Source: Intrasporangium_A sp051961875 (lineage in GTDB: Bacteria; Actinomycetota; Actinomycetes; Actinomycetales; Dermatophilaceae). Taken from it: DNA of 17,103 bases. Position numbers and translations under genes: made by a program. The stretch's first letter is position 1; each line of letters begins with the position of its first letter. The stretch lies in contig NZ_JBQCCV010000205.1 in assembly GCF_051961875.1 (NCBI RefSeq), positions 1-17,103 on the forward strand. Direction: 5' to 3'. Under the pieces are notes generated by a model. It was not told where the DNA came from, searched no databases, and saw only the letters and a program-made list of their open reading frames with translations. Shown here one piece after another: positions 1-6,824 of the stretch.

Positions 1-16
1 CTGACGTAGGAGAAAC

Positions 17-412
17 ATGCCTCCCAAGGCTCGTACGACGAAGGTTCGTCGTAAGGAAAAGAAGAACGTCGCCCACGGGCACGCTCACATCAAGAGCACG
101 TTCAACAACACCATCATCTCGATCACGGACCCGACCGGTGCCGTGATCTCGTGGGCCTCCGCCGGCCAGGTCGGCTTCAAGGGCTCGCGCAAGTCCACCC
201 CGTATGCCGCGCAGATGGCCGCCGAGGCCGCTGCCCGTCGCGCCATGGAGCACGGCATGCGCAAGGTCGACGTCTTCGTCAAGGGCCCGGGCTCGGGCCG
301 CGAGACGGCGATCCGTTCCCTCACCGCCGCCGGCCTCGAGGTGGGTGCCATCAGCGATGTCACCCCCACGCCGCACAACGGTGTCCGCCCGCCCAAGCGC
401 CGCCGCGTCTGA
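17..412 (+). CDS. rpsK: 30S ribosomal protein S11
   Basis: S11 is a small-subunit platform protein that binds 16S rRNA next to S7 and S18. The 131-residue product has the usual length and conserved blocks: the basic N-terminus (VRRKEKKNVAHGHAHI), STFNNTIISITD, the KGPGSGRE loop near residue 90, and the basic C-terminus NGVRPPKRRRV. The ATG at 17 is preceded by GGAG at 8-11, a good ribosome binding site. It is the first gene of an rpsK-rpsD-rpoA-rplQ run, and rpsD starts 31 nt downstream. Its only tyrosine is encoded by TAT (203-205), unusual for a highly expressed gene in this G+C range; the codon lies inside a GTATGCC motif. Identity is secure; the operon upstream is outside the window. Confidence 0.98.
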   Translation: MPPKARTTKVRRKEKKNVAHGHAHIKSTFNNTIISITDPTGAVISWASAGQVGFKGSRKSTPYAAQMAAEAAARRAMEHGMRKVDVFVKGPGSGRETAIRSLTAAGLEVGAISDVTPTPHNGVRPPKRRRV

Positions 413-443
413 TCCGGCCCGAGACCACCAGGAGTAGATAGAC

Positions 444-1052
444 ATGGCTCGGTACACCGGCCCGATCACCAAGAAGTCCCGCCGCCTCAAGATGGACCTC
501 GTCGGCGGCGACAAGAACTTCGAGCTGCGCCCCTTCCCGCCCGGCCAGCACGGCCGTCGGCGGATCCAGGAGAAGGAGTACCTGCTCCAGCTCCAGGAGA
601 AGCAGAAGGCCCGCTTCGCCTACGGCGTCATGGAGAAGCAGTTCGTCCGCTACTACAAGGAGGCGGCTCGCCGCCCCGGCAAGACCGGTGAGAACCTCCT
701 TCAGATCCTCGAGTCGCGCCTCGACAACGTGATCTACCGCGCGGGCCTGGCCCGCACGCGTCGGCACGCCCGTCAGCTCGTGACGCACGGCCACTTCGAG
801 GTCAACGGCGTCCGCGTCGACGTCCCGTCCTACCGCGTCGAGCAGTACGACATCATCACGGTCCGCAAGCAGTCCGTCGAGACGTTCCCGTTCGAGCTGG
901 CCCGCCAGACGTTCGGGGACCGCACTCCGCCGGCCTGGATGCAGGTCATCGAGGGGTCGCTGCAGGTGCTCATCCACCAGCTCCCGGTGCGCGCGCAGAT
1001 CGACACGCCGCTCACCGAGCAGCTGATCGTCGAGCTCTACTCGAAGGACTGA
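444..1052 (+). CDS. rpsD: 30S ribosomal protein S4
   Basis: S4 is a primary 16S rRNA-binding protein that nucleates assembly of the small-subunit body. The 202-residue product begins MARYTGPITKKSRRLKMD, as in actinobacterial S4, and contains the S4 RNA-binding domain at about residues 93-155 (LESRLDNVIYRAGLARTRR, then QLVTHGHFEVNG). It ends LTEQLIVELYSKD. No cysteines are present near the N-terminus, so this is the zinc-free (C-minus) form. AGGAG at 430-434 lies 9 nt before the ATG. All of its tyrosines use TAC. S4 represses alpha-operon translation in E. coli; whether it acts on the structured spacer downstream here is unknown. Confidence 0.98.
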   Translation: MARYTGPITKKSRRLKMDLVGGDKNFELRPFPPGQHGRRRIQEKEYLLQLQEKQKARFAYGVMEKQFVRYYKEAARRPGKTGENLLQILESRLDNVIYRAGLARTRRHARQLVTHGHFEVNGVRVDVPSYRVEQYDIITVRKQSVETFPFELARQTFGDRTPPAWMQVIEGSLQVLIHQLPVRAQIDTPLTEQLIVELYSKD

Positions 1053-1062
1053 GAACCAAGGG

Positions 1063-1178
1063 GTGGTATGCCGCGGAGCCCGCTCAGCGAGCGGTGCTTC
1101 AGCGGCATACCACATCCGTGTGCTGGGGCCGGGGTCGCAGACAGAGCCGACCCCCGGCCGCCCGGAGCGAGACCGGGC
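1063..1178 (+). promoter_or_regulatory. three consecutive hairpins in the rpsD-rpoA spacer
   Basis: Three stem-loops follow each other in the 175-nt spacer. Hairpin 1: GTGGTATGCCGC (1063-1074) pairs perfectly with GCGGCATACCAC (1102-1113), with an inner stem CCGCTC/GAGCGG (1080-1085/1089-1094). Hairpin 2: GGCCGGGGTCG (1127-1137) pairs with 1148-1159, one C bulged. Hairpin 3: GCCCGG (1160-1165) pairs with CCGGGC (1173-1178), 7-nt loop, followed by AGTTT. None has a long U-tract. They could be a partial terminator/attenuator, an RNA-processing site or a leader controlling rpoA. I cannot tell which, but the pairing is directly visible. The rest of the spacer (1179-1227) holds the rpoA ribosome binding site and no convincing promoter. 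Confidence 0.65.
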
Positions 1179-1227
1179 AGTTTCACGCGGCGTCAAATAG
1201 CGGTCGCCCGTGGGAAGGAAACGAACA

Positions 1228-2253
1228 GTGCTCATCGCACAGCGTCCCGTGCTCTCCGAGGAAGTCGTTGCGGACAACCGCAGCCGCTTCACGATCGAGC
1301 CGCTCGAGCCCGGCTTCGGCTACACGCTCGGCAACAGCCTCCGTCGCACCCTGCTCTCGAGCATCCCGGGTGCGTCGGTCACGTCGATCCGCATCGACGG
1401 CGTGCTCCACGAGTTCACCACCGTGCCCGGGGTGAAGGAGGACGTCACCGAGATCATCCTCAACATCAAGGGCCTCGTCGTCTCCTCGGAGCACGACGAG
1501 CCGGTCGTCATGTACCTGCGCAAGCAGGGCCCCGGTGAGGTCACCGCGGCCGACATCACGCCGCCCGCCGGTGTCGAGGTGCACAACCCCGACCTGCGCA
1601 TCGCGACGCTCAACGACAAGGGCAAACTCGAGATGGAGCTGACCGTCGAGCGTGGCCGTGGCTACGTCTCGGCGCAGCAGAACAAGTCCGGCGACCAGGA
1701 GATCGGCCGCATCCCGGTCGACTCGATCTACAGCCCGGTCCTCGCCGTGACCTACAAGGTCGAGGCGACCCGTGTCGAGCAGCGCACCGACTTCGACAAG
1801 CTCATCGTCGACGTCGAGACCAAGAACTCCCTCACGCCACGTGACGCGATGGCGTCGGCCGGCAAGACGCTCGTCGAGCTGTTCGGCCTGGCGCGCGAGC
1901 TCAACGTCGAGGCCGAGGGCATCGACATGGGCCCGTCGCCGACTGACGCCGCGCTGGCCGCGGACCTCGCGCTCCCGATCGAGGACCTCGACCTGACGGT
2001 CCGGTCCTACAACTGCCTGAAGCGCGAGGGCATCCACACCGTCGGTGAGCTCGTCGGCCGTAGCGAGGCGGACCTGCTCGACATCCGCAACTTCGGTGCG
2101 AAGTCGATCGACGAGGTCAAGGCCAAGCTCGCCGGCATGGGTCTCGCGCTCAAGGACAGCCCGCCCGGGTTCGACCCGTCGGCCATCGTCGACAACTACG
2201 ACGACGGCTACGACGAGGACGACGAGTCCTACGTCGAGGACGAGCAGCTCTGA
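1228..2253 (+). CDS. rpoA: DNA-directed RNA polymerase alpha subunit
   Basis: Alpha forms the dimer that nucleates RNA polymerase assembly. I place the start at GTG 1228, giving 341 residues beginning MLIAQRP, the usual actinobacterial N-terminus, with GGAAGGAAA at 1213-1221 as ribosome binding site. A GTG at 1210 in the same frame would add six residues (MGRKRT) and lose that site. The N-terminal assembly domain (1 to about 230) shows RFTIEPLEPGFGYTLGNSLRR and IDGVLHEFTTVPGVKEDV. The C-terminal DNA- and activator-binding domain (about 253-310) shows SYNCLKREGIHTVGEL and NFGAKSIDEVKAKL. The last 20 residues form an acidic Asp/Glu/Tyr tail, common in this phylum. Rplq follows after 58 nt. Confidence 0.98.
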   Translation: MLIAQRPVLSEEVVADNRSRFTIEPLEPGFGYTLGNSLRRTLLSSIPGASVTSIRIDGVLHEFTTVPGVKEDVTEIILNIKGLVVSSEHDEPVVMYLRKQGPGEVTAADITPPAGVEVHNPDLRIATLNDKGKLEMELTVERGRGYVSAQQNKSGDQEIGRIPVDSIYSPVLAVTYKVEATRVEQRTDFDKLIVDVETKNSLTPRDAMASAGKTLVELFGLARELNVEAEGIDMGPSPTDAALAADLALPIEDLDLTVRSYNCLKREGIHTVGELVGRSEADLLDIRNFGAKSIDEVKAKLAGMGLALKDSPPGFDPSAIVDNYDDGYDEDDESYVEDEQL

Positions 2254-2263
2254 CAACCGCCCC

Positions 2264-2292
2264 CTGACGTCGGCTCCCCGCGGGCCGGTCAG
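2264..2292 (+). promoter_or_regulatory. imperfect hairpin in the rpoA-rplQ spacer
   Basis: CTGAC (2264-2268) pairs with GTCAG (2288-2292) and CGGC (2271-2274) with GCCG (2284-2287). GT is bulged and the loop has 9 nt. It ends 8 nt before the rplQ ribosome binding site (AGGAG, 2301-2305), so it could influence L17 translation or mark an mRNA cleavage site. There is no U-tract, so full termination is unlikely. Confidence 0.35.
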
Positions 2293-2311
2293 ACCCCACT
2301 AGGAGAACGAA

Positions 2312-3001
2312 ATGCCCACCCCCACCAAGGGTCCCCGCGTCGGTGGCGGCCCCGCGCACGAGCGGCTGATCCTCAGCAACCTCGCGACGGCCCTCTTCGA
2401 GAACGACCGGATCACGACGACCGAGGCCAAGGCCAAGCGCCTGCGCCCGTTCGCCGAGCGGCTCATCACCTTCGCCAAGCGTGGTGACCTCGCCGCGCGT
2501 CGCCGCGTCCTTGCGGTCGTGCGCGACAAGGGTGCCGTCCACCGCCTCTTCGCCGAGATCGCCCCCGACATGGCGCAGCGCGAGGGTGGCTACACCCGCA
2601 TCACGAAGATCGGTGGCCGCAAGGGTGACAACGCCCCCATGGCCGTGATCGAGCTCGTCCGCGAGCCGCTGTCGGCCAAGAAGGCGACGGTCAAGGAGGC
2701 CGAGGCGGCGACGAAGCGCGCTGCCAAGGACGCCGCGCCCGTCGAGGAGGCGCCGGTCGAGGAGGCGCCGGTCAGCGACGCCCAGGCCGACGCCCCGGCC
2801 GTGGACGTGCCGGAGGGCGCGGCTCCGGCCACGACCGACGGCTCGGCCCCCGAGGGCTACACCGTCAAGGCCGAGTCCGGCTCGAAGCTCTACCACGAGG
2901 CCGGCACGGAGTCGTACGACGAGGCGACCGCCGACTTCTGGTTCGAGTCCGCCGAGGACGCCGAGGCCGCCGGCTTCACGAAGGCCGGCTCCGCGGAGTG
3001 A
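2312..3001 (+). CDS. rplQ: 50S ribosomal protein L17 with C-terminal sunset-like domain
   Basis: L17 binds 23S rRNA near the exit tunnel. Residues 1-119 are the L17 core (MPTPTKGPRVGGGPAHERLI, NDRITTTEAKAKRLRPFAER, and GDNAPMAVIELV). The 229-residue product is about 110 residues longer than a minimal bacterial L17. Residues 120-181 are a low-complexity Ala/Pro/Glu linker with a duplicated VEEAP unit. Residues 182-223 (GYTVKAESGSKLYHEAGTES, then WFESAEDAEAAGF) match, from memory, the pattern of the small 'sunset'-type domain found at the C-termini of various actinobacterial proteins, which has a YxVK...LYH...YD.T...WF.s.e.A.aAGF signature. AGGAG at 2301-2305 sits 6 nt before the ATG. Last gene of the operon, followed by a strong stem-loop. 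The L17 call is certain; the domain name is probable. Confidence 0.95.
   Translation: MPTPTKGPRVGGGPAHERLILSNLATALFENDRITTTEAKAKRLRPFAERLITFAKRGDLAARRRVLAVVRDKGAVHRLFAEIAPDMAQREGGYTRITKIGGRKGDNAPMAVIELVREPLSAKKATVKEAEAATKRAAKDAAPVEEAPVEEAPVSDAQADAPAVDVPEGAAPATTDGSAPEGYTVKAESGSKLYHEAGTESYDEATADFWFESAEDAEAAGFTKAGSAE
2741..2770 (+). repeat. 15-bp in-frame tandem duplication within the rplQ linker
   Basis: GTCGAGGAGGCGCCG occurs twice back to back (2741-2755 and 2756-2770), encoding VEEAP twice. Identity at the DNA level points to a recent slippage or duplication event in the linker. Confidence 0.9.
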
Positions 3002-3021
3002 CCTTCGGTCCAAGCTGATCC

Positions 3022-3056
3022 GAGAGGCCGATCCCCACTGTGGGGGTCGGCCTCTC
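3022..3056 (+). terminator. terminator of the rpsK-rplQ operon
   Basis: GAGAGGCCGA (3022-3031) pairs perfectly with TCGGCCTCTC (3047-3056), and CCCCA (3033-3037) pairs with TGGGG (3041-3045) inside it, leaving a 3-nt loop. It starts 21 nt after the rplQ stop. It lacks a T-tract, as is common in actinobacteria. Being symmetrical, it may also stop transcription of the convergent AMIN-like gene. Confidence 0.85.
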
Positions 3057-3093
3057 GCCATTCCCCGATCGAGAGTGCCCGGTGGAGTGCGGC

Positions 3094-3639
3094 CTACCAG
3101 TGGTGGGCGACGTCGACGACGAGCCGCTGGCCGCCGTCCGGAGCCATGAGCACGAAGGCGCGCATCGGGAGTCGTGCCCGCACCCCGAGGCCGAAGTCGG
3201 TGTAGCCCTCGAAGCTCGTGACCCACTTCAGCTGGCGGAACGACTGCCAGCCGGCATACGTGAGGGTCCCGCCGGCCGGGATCCGCTTCGCGGCCGGCGC
3301 CTTGACCGTGACCTGGATGCGAGCGCCGCCGCTGACCGGCACTGGTAGCCCACTGCTCGGGCTCGTCACCGTGGAGACGTAGCGGACGTCGTAGCCGACC
3401 TTGCCGGTGCCGCGACCGAGGTCGAAGACGAGCCGGTCGAAGCAGGGGTGCTGCCCGGCACGGACCCCTGTGATGCTCGCCCGGGTCTGGCTCGCCGAGG
3501 TCTTTGCCAGCGACCCCCACTGCGTGCCGCAGCTCGGCAGGGCCGATGCGGTGTTCGTTGTCGCAGCCGCGGTGACCGGTGCGGCGAGGGCCGCGGCGAG
3601 CGCGATGGCGCAAAGGCGGCGACGGGTGTTGGTCTTCAT
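3094..3639 (-). CDS. secreted AMIN-like domain protein
   Basis: The 181-residue product starts at ATG 3639 with an AGAGGGGG ribosome binding site 7 nt upstream. Residues 1-33 are a Sec signal peptide: basic MKTNTRRR, an Ala/Leu-rich core, and a probable cut after TASA. There is no lipobox cysteine, so it should be released or wall-associated. The mature part (HPCFDRLVFDLGRG, GKVGYDVRYV, then IQVTVKAP and RLVVDVAHHW) resembles the actinobacterial AMIN-like domain, a beta-rich fold related to envelope-targeting AMIN domains. C37 and C66 could form a disulfide. The gene is convergent with rplQ and divergent from truA. Tyr128 is TAT within a GGCATAC core. Exported status is clear; the family name is a recollection and the function is unknown. 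Confidence 0.75.
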   Translation of the reverse strand: MKTNTRRRLCAIALAAALAAPVTAAATTNTASALPSCGTQWGSLAKTSASQTRASITGVRAGQHPCFDRLVFDLGRGTGKVGYDVRYVSTVTSPSSGLPVPVSGGARIQVTVKAPAAKRIPAGGTLTYAGWQSFRQLKWVTSFEGYTDFGLGVRARLPMRAFVLMAPDGGQRLVVDVAHHW

Positions 3640-3722
3640 GATCGGGCCCCCTCTTGGTTGGAGCCGGCCGGCCGGGTGCCGGCGCGACTGATGGATAGAA
3701 GACGTCCCGTGACCCGTGGGGG

Positions 3723-3756
3723 TTGACCTCGTGACGACATGGATAGGCTCGCCGCC
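3723..3756 (+). promoter_or_regulatory. leaderless-type promoter of truA
   Basis: TTGACC (3723-3728) is followed after 15 nt by TAGGCT (3744-3749, TAnnnT) and then 7 nt before ATG 3757. This is the spacing seen when the transcript begins at the start codon. No Shine-Dalgarno sequence precedes that ATG. The rest of the 117-nt divergent spacer (3640-3756) holds the AMIN-like gene's ribosome binding site and a repeated ATGGATAG (3691-3698, 3739-3746); no clear promoter is seen for that gene. Confidence 0.6.
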
Positions 3757-4626
3757 ATGGGCGAGGAGGAGACCGTGCGGCTGCGCCTCGACCTCGCCTA
3801 TGACGGCACCGACTTCTCGGGGTGGGCGGCCCAACCGGACCGCCGCACGGTGGAGGCGGTGCTGTCGTCGGCACTGACGACGTTGCTCCGCTCGCAGCAG
3901 CCGGTACGCCTCACGGTCGCCGGACGGACCGATGCGGGGGTGCACGCGCGCGGTCAGGTCGCACACGTCGACGTCGACGCCGCCGCGTTCGCCGCGCTCC
4001 CGGGACGGTCCACGCGACCGCCTGAGGCGGCCCTCGTGAGCCGGCTGAGCGGCATACTCCCGGGCGACGTCGTCGTGCGGCAGGCCAGCCGAGCACCCGT
4101 GGGGTTCGACGCCCGCTTCGCGGCGCAGGAGCGGCGCTACCTCTACCGCATCGCCGACCCGTATGCCGTGCACGACCCGTTGCGGCGGCACGACACAGTG
4201 GGGTGGCGGCGGCCCCTCGATGTCGACGCCATGAACGCGGCATCGCGCACACTGCTCGGGCTGAAGGACTTCGCGGCGTTCTGCAAGCGGCGCGAGGGAG
4301 CGACCACGATCCGCACCCTGCTCGACTTCTCGTGGCGGCGCCTGCCGGACGGGGTGCTCGCCGCGACGGTGCGCGCCGATGCCTTCTGCCACTCGATGGT
4401 GCGCTCGCTCGTCGGGTCCGTCGTGCCGGTGGGGGAGGGCCGGCGCGGCGCCGAGTGGCCCGAGCAGCTGCAGGGCAGGGGGCAACGGGCGAGCGAGATC
4501 CTCGTCATGCCGGCACACGGCCTCAGCCTCGAGGAGGTCGTCTACCCGCCGGACGAGCAGCTCGCGGAGCGGGCCGAGCAGGCCCGCGCGCGTCGGGACG
4601 CACCGGGCGTAGAACCGGCCCTGTGA
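3757..4626 (+). CDS. truA: tRNA pseudouridine(38-40) synthase
   Basis: TruA isomerises uridines 38-40 in the anticodon stem-loop of many tRNAs. The 289-residue product shows LDLAYDGTDFSGWAAQP, the catalytic motif VAGRTDAGVHARGQVAHVD (catalytic Asp59), RRYLYRIADPYAV, DFAAFCKRREG and FCHSMVRSLVGSVVPVGEG. Length is normal. I prefer ATG 3757 over an in-frame ATG at 3739, because a TAnnnT box ends 7 nt before 3757 and no ribosome binding site fits either start. In actinobacteria truA commonly lies between rplQ and rplM; here an AMIN-like gene precedes it and about 8 kb separates it from rplM. Codons 99-100 use a rare ATA inside TGAGCGGCATAC (4046-4057). Confidence 0.95.
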   Translation: MGEEETVRLRLDLAYDGTDFSGWAAQPDRRTVEAVLSSALTTLLRSQQPVRLTVAGRTDAGVHARGQVAHVDVDAAAFAALPGRSTRPPEAALVSRLSGILPGDVVVRQASRAPVGFDARFAAQERRYLYRIADPYAVHDPLRRHDTVGWRRPLDVDAMNAASRTLLGLKDFAAFCKRREGATTIRTLLDFSWRRLPDGVLAATVRADAFCHSMVRSLVGSVVPVGEGRRGAEWPEQLQGRGQRASEILVMPAHGLSLEEVVYPPDEQLAERAEQARARRDAPGVEPAL

Positions 4627-4639
4627 TTGGATCGAGACC

Positions 4640-4881
4640 ATGCCCCCTTCCCGCCGGGTCGTCTCCGTCGCCCTGTTGACCTGCGTCTTCGTCCTGACCG
4701 GGTGCAGCAGCGAGGGCTCGGGCGGGCCGACGGCGGGCACGACATCGGCGGCGGCATCGCGTGGTCCTGGGCGGTGCGGCACGACGACCGCGTCTACCTG
4801 CTGACCCTCTCCTCGCAGGAGGGCGCCAACGGCGCGATGGCCCAGCTCGACCGGATCATCACCACCTGGCAATGGGCCTGA
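4640..4881 (+). pseudogene. degraded lipoprotein gene (internal deletion and frameshift)
   Basis: ATG 4640 opens a lipoprotein signal peptide: basic MPPSRR, a hydrophobic stretch, lipobox LTGC (Cys22), then a Ser/Gly/Thr-rich linker. That frame runs off at TGA 4802-4804 after 54 residues. A different frame from about 4745 to TGA 4881 gives WAVRHDDRVYLLTLSSQEG followed by LDRIITTWQW, which looks like the C-terminal end of a small actinobacterial lipoprotein. The two halves are in different frames and the middle of the expected domain is missing, so I read this as a deletion remnant. A -10-like TTGGAT (4627-4632) lies 7 nt before the ATG. A sequencing or assembly error could explain the frameshift but not the missing middle. 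Its 13-nt distance from truA suggests former co-localisation. Confidence 0.65.
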
Positions 4882-4923
4882 GCCCGGATCGTCGAGGGAC
4901 CCGAGGGGGCGGGGCGATATCCG

Positions 4924-4951
4924 CGTGACGGGGTGAGCGGCATACGTCACG
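4924..4951. promoter_or_regulatory. inverted repeat upstream of the ABC-F gene
   Basis: CGTGACG (4924-4930) and CGTCACG (4945-4951) form a perfect 7-bp dyad around a 14-nt centre that contains TGAGCGGCATAC (4934-4945, overlapping the right arm by one base). It ends 10 nt before GTG 4962. It overlaps a weak promoter-like pair, GTGACG (4925-4930) and CACGAT (4948-4953). It could be an operator or a short leader hairpin. Confidence 0.4.
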
Positions 4952-4961
4952 ATGGACCCTC

Positions 4962-6644
4962 GTGGGCCACATCGACGTCAACTCCGTCTCCTTCTCGCTG
5001 CCGGACGGCCGGCCGCTGCTGAACGACGTCTCGTTCCGGGTCGGCGAGGGCGCGAAGGTCGCCCTCATCGGGCCGAACGGCACCGGCAAGACGACGCTCA
5101 CCCGCATCGTCTCCGGCGACCTGCCCGCGGAGGAGGGCGCAGTCACGCGCTCCGGCGGGCTCGGCGTGATGCGGCAGTTCATCGGGTCCGTGCGCGACGA
5201 GTCGACCGTGCGCGACCTGCTCGTCTCGGTCGCGCCCGAGCGAATCCGCACGGCCGCCAAGGAGATCGACCGCACCGAGATGCTCATGATGGAGCGGGAC
5301 ACCGAGGCCGACCAGATGGCCTATGCCCACGCGCTCGTCGAGTGGGGCGAGGCGGGTGGTTACGAGCAGGAGACCGTCTGGGACCAGGTGACCATGGCGG
5401 CGCTCGGCGTGCCGTACGAGAAGGCCCAGTGGCGGCGCGTCACGACCCTCTCCGGCGGCGAGCAGAAGCGGCTCGTCCTCGAGGCGCTGCTCCGCGGCCC
5501 CGAAGAGGTGCTGCTCCTCGACGAGCCGGACAACTACCTCGACGTGCCGACGAAGCGCTGGCTCGAGGAAGCACTCGTCGCCTCGCCGAAGACGGTCCTG
5601 TTCATCAGCCACGACCGGGAGCTGCTCGACCGCGTCGCGACGCGCATCGCGACCCTCGAGCCGGGCGCGGCCGGGGCGACGCTCTGGGTGCACCCCGGCG
5701 GGTTCGGCACGTACGCCGAGGCGCGCGCCGACCGCAACGCCAGGCTCGAGGAGCTGCGCAAGCGGTGGGACGAGGAGCACGCGAAGCTCAAGGCGCTCGT
5801 GCAGATGTACAAGCAGAAGGCCGCCTACAACTCCGACATGGCCGCGCGCTACCAGGCCGCCCAGACCCGGCTGCGCCGGTTCGAGGACGCCGGGCCACCC
5901 GAGGCCGTGCCGCTGCGCCAGCAGGTCAAGATGCGCCTCACCGGTGGTCGCACCGCCAAGCGGGCGGTCATCGCCGAAGGCCTCGAGCTGACCGGGCTGA
6001 TGAAGCCGTTCGACCTCGAGGTGTGGTTCGGCGAGCGGGTCGCGGTCCTCGGCTCGAACGGCTCGGGCAAGTCCCACTTCCTGCGGCTGCTCGCCTGCGG
6101 CGGGTCGGATCCCGAGCCGGAGCACCGGCCCGTCGGCGACGTGCTGCCGAAGCCCGTGGAGCACACCGGGGTGGCGCGGCTCGGCTCTCGGGTCCGGCCG
6201 GGGTGGTTCGCCCAGACCCACGAGCACCCGACCCTGATGGGCCGCACCCTGCTCGAGATCCTCCACCGGGGCGACGAGCACCGGGCCGGCAAGCCGCGCG
6301 AGGAGGCCGCTCGTGCGCTCGACCGCTACGAGCTCGCCCGCTCGGGGGAGCAGACCTTCGAGTCCCTGTCCGGTGGGCAGCAGGCGCGTTTCCAGATCCT
6401 CCTGCTCGAGCTCTCCGGGGCCACGCTCCTGCTTCTCGACGAGCCGACCGACAACCTCGACCTGCAGTCGGCCGAGGCGCTCGAGGAGGGCCTGGACCGC
6501 TTCGAGGGGACGGTCGTCGCGGTGACGCACGACCGCTGGTTCGCGCGGGGCTTCGACCGGTTCCTCGTCTTCGGGGAGGACGGCCGGGTGTACGAGTCCG
6601 ACGAGCCCGTCTGGGACGAGCGCCGCGTCGTACGTCCCCGCTGA
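4962..6644 (+). CDS. ABC-F family ATP-binding protein
   Basis: ABC-F proteins are soluble twin-ATPase factors that act on the ribosome (translation factors or antibiotic protection), not transporters; no membrane segments are present. The 560-residue product has NBD1 with Walker A GPNGTGKTT (37-45), signature LSGGEQKR (163-170), Walker B/D-loop LLLDEPDNYLD (about 184-194) and switch His217. The charged helical linker spans about 250-335 (LEELRKRWDEEHAKLKAL). NBD2 has GSNGSGKS (364-371), LSGGQQ (469-474), DEPTDNLD (493-500) and His523. Catalytic glutamates are present in both domains. NBD1 reads DEPDNYLD and not the usual DEPTNHLD. GTG 4962 gives MGHIDV, typical of one actinobacterial subgroup; no ribosome binding site is seen. 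Subfamily and any resistance role cannot be assigned here. Confidence 0.9.
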   Translation: MGHIDVNSVSFSLPDGRPLLNDVSFRVGEGAKVALIGPNGTGKTTLTRIVSGDLPAEEGAVTRSGGLGVMRQFIGSVRDESTVRDLLVSVAPERIRTAAKEIDRTEMLMMERDTEADQMAYAHALVEWGEAGGYEQETVWDQVTMAALGVPYEKAQWRRVTTLSGGEQKRLVLEALLRGPEEVLLLDEPDNYLDVPTKRWLEEALVASPKTVLFISHDRELLDRVATRIATLEPGAAGATLWVHPGGFGTYAEARADRNARLEELRKRWDEEHAKLKALVQMYKQKAAYNSDMAARYQAAQTRLRRFEDAGPPEAVPLRQQVKMRLTGGRTAKRAVIAEGLELTGLMKPFDLEVWFGERVAVLGSNGSGKSHFLRLLACGGSDPEPEHRPVGDVLPKPVEHTGVARLGSRVRPGWFAQTHEHPTLMGRTLLEILHRGDEHRAGKPREEAARALDRYELARSGEQTFESLSGGQQARFQILLLELSGATLLLLDEPTDNLDLQSAEALEEGLDRFEGTVVAVTHDRWFARGFDRFLVFGEDGRVYESDEPVWDERRVVRPR

Positions 6645-6657
6645 CCCCCGGGTAGGC

Positions 6658-6687
6658 CGCTCAGCCCGCCACGCTCGGCACTGAGCG
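6658..6687 (+). terminator. putative terminator of the ABC-F gene
   Basis: CGCTCAG (6658-6664) pairs perfectly with CTGAGCG (6681-6687) around a 16-nt loop, 14 nt after the ABC-F stop. There is no T-tract and the loop is long, so this is tentative. It opens the 311-nt convergent spacer 6645-6955, which otherwise holds one GCGGCATAC (6706-6714) and the palindromic repeats listed next; I see no gene in it. Confidence 0.4.
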
Positions 6688-6720
6688 CTGGTGCGGGGCG
6701 GGGCCGCGGCATACCCACTC

Positions 6721-6789
6721 GTCGAGTGAGCGGTTGGTCCCACCCGTCACACCGGGGTTGTGACTCCTGAGGCGGGTCGCTCACTCGAC
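6721..6789. repeat. 69-bp palindromic repeat, copy 1
   Basis: The unit is bounded by perfect 12-bp terminal inverted repeats, GTCGAGTGAGCG (6721-6732) and CGCTCACTCGAC (6778-6789). Inside, ACCCG (6742-6746) can pair with CGGGT (6773-6777) and GTCACA (6746-6751) with TGTGAC (6759-6764). It could fold as a long hairpin on either strand and lies between two convergent genes, so it may help termination of both. Confidence 0.85.
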
Positions 6790-6824
6790 TGGTGAGGTGT
6801 CCGCGCCGAAGACCCCTGTCTGTC

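Noticed and set aside
1210..1227. Earlier GTG start for rpoA at 1210.
   Set aside because: It would put the ribosome binding site inside the gene and add MGRKRT before the conserved MLIAQRP start.
3040..3348. A + strand frame of about 100 codons after the rplQ terminator.
   Set aside because: It begins inside the terminator stem and is antisense to the exported AMIN-like gene; no ribosome binding site.
3640..4950. Minus-strand open frame extending the AMIN-like protein by more than 400 residues across truA.
   Set aside because: The signal peptide and ribosome binding site place the start at 3639; the extension is antisense to truA and resembles no protein.
4952..6655. Overlapping + frame starting at ATG 4952, nearly the same length as the ABC-F gene.
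   Set aside because: Arg/Ala/Gly-rich out-of-frame translation without motifs; the frame starting at 4962 encodes the ABC-F protein.
4947..6743. About 600-codon open frame antisense to the ABC-F gene.
   Set aside because: Shadow of a G+C-rich gene. The + strand has full ABC motifs; this translation is only Leu/Val/Arg/Glu-rich.
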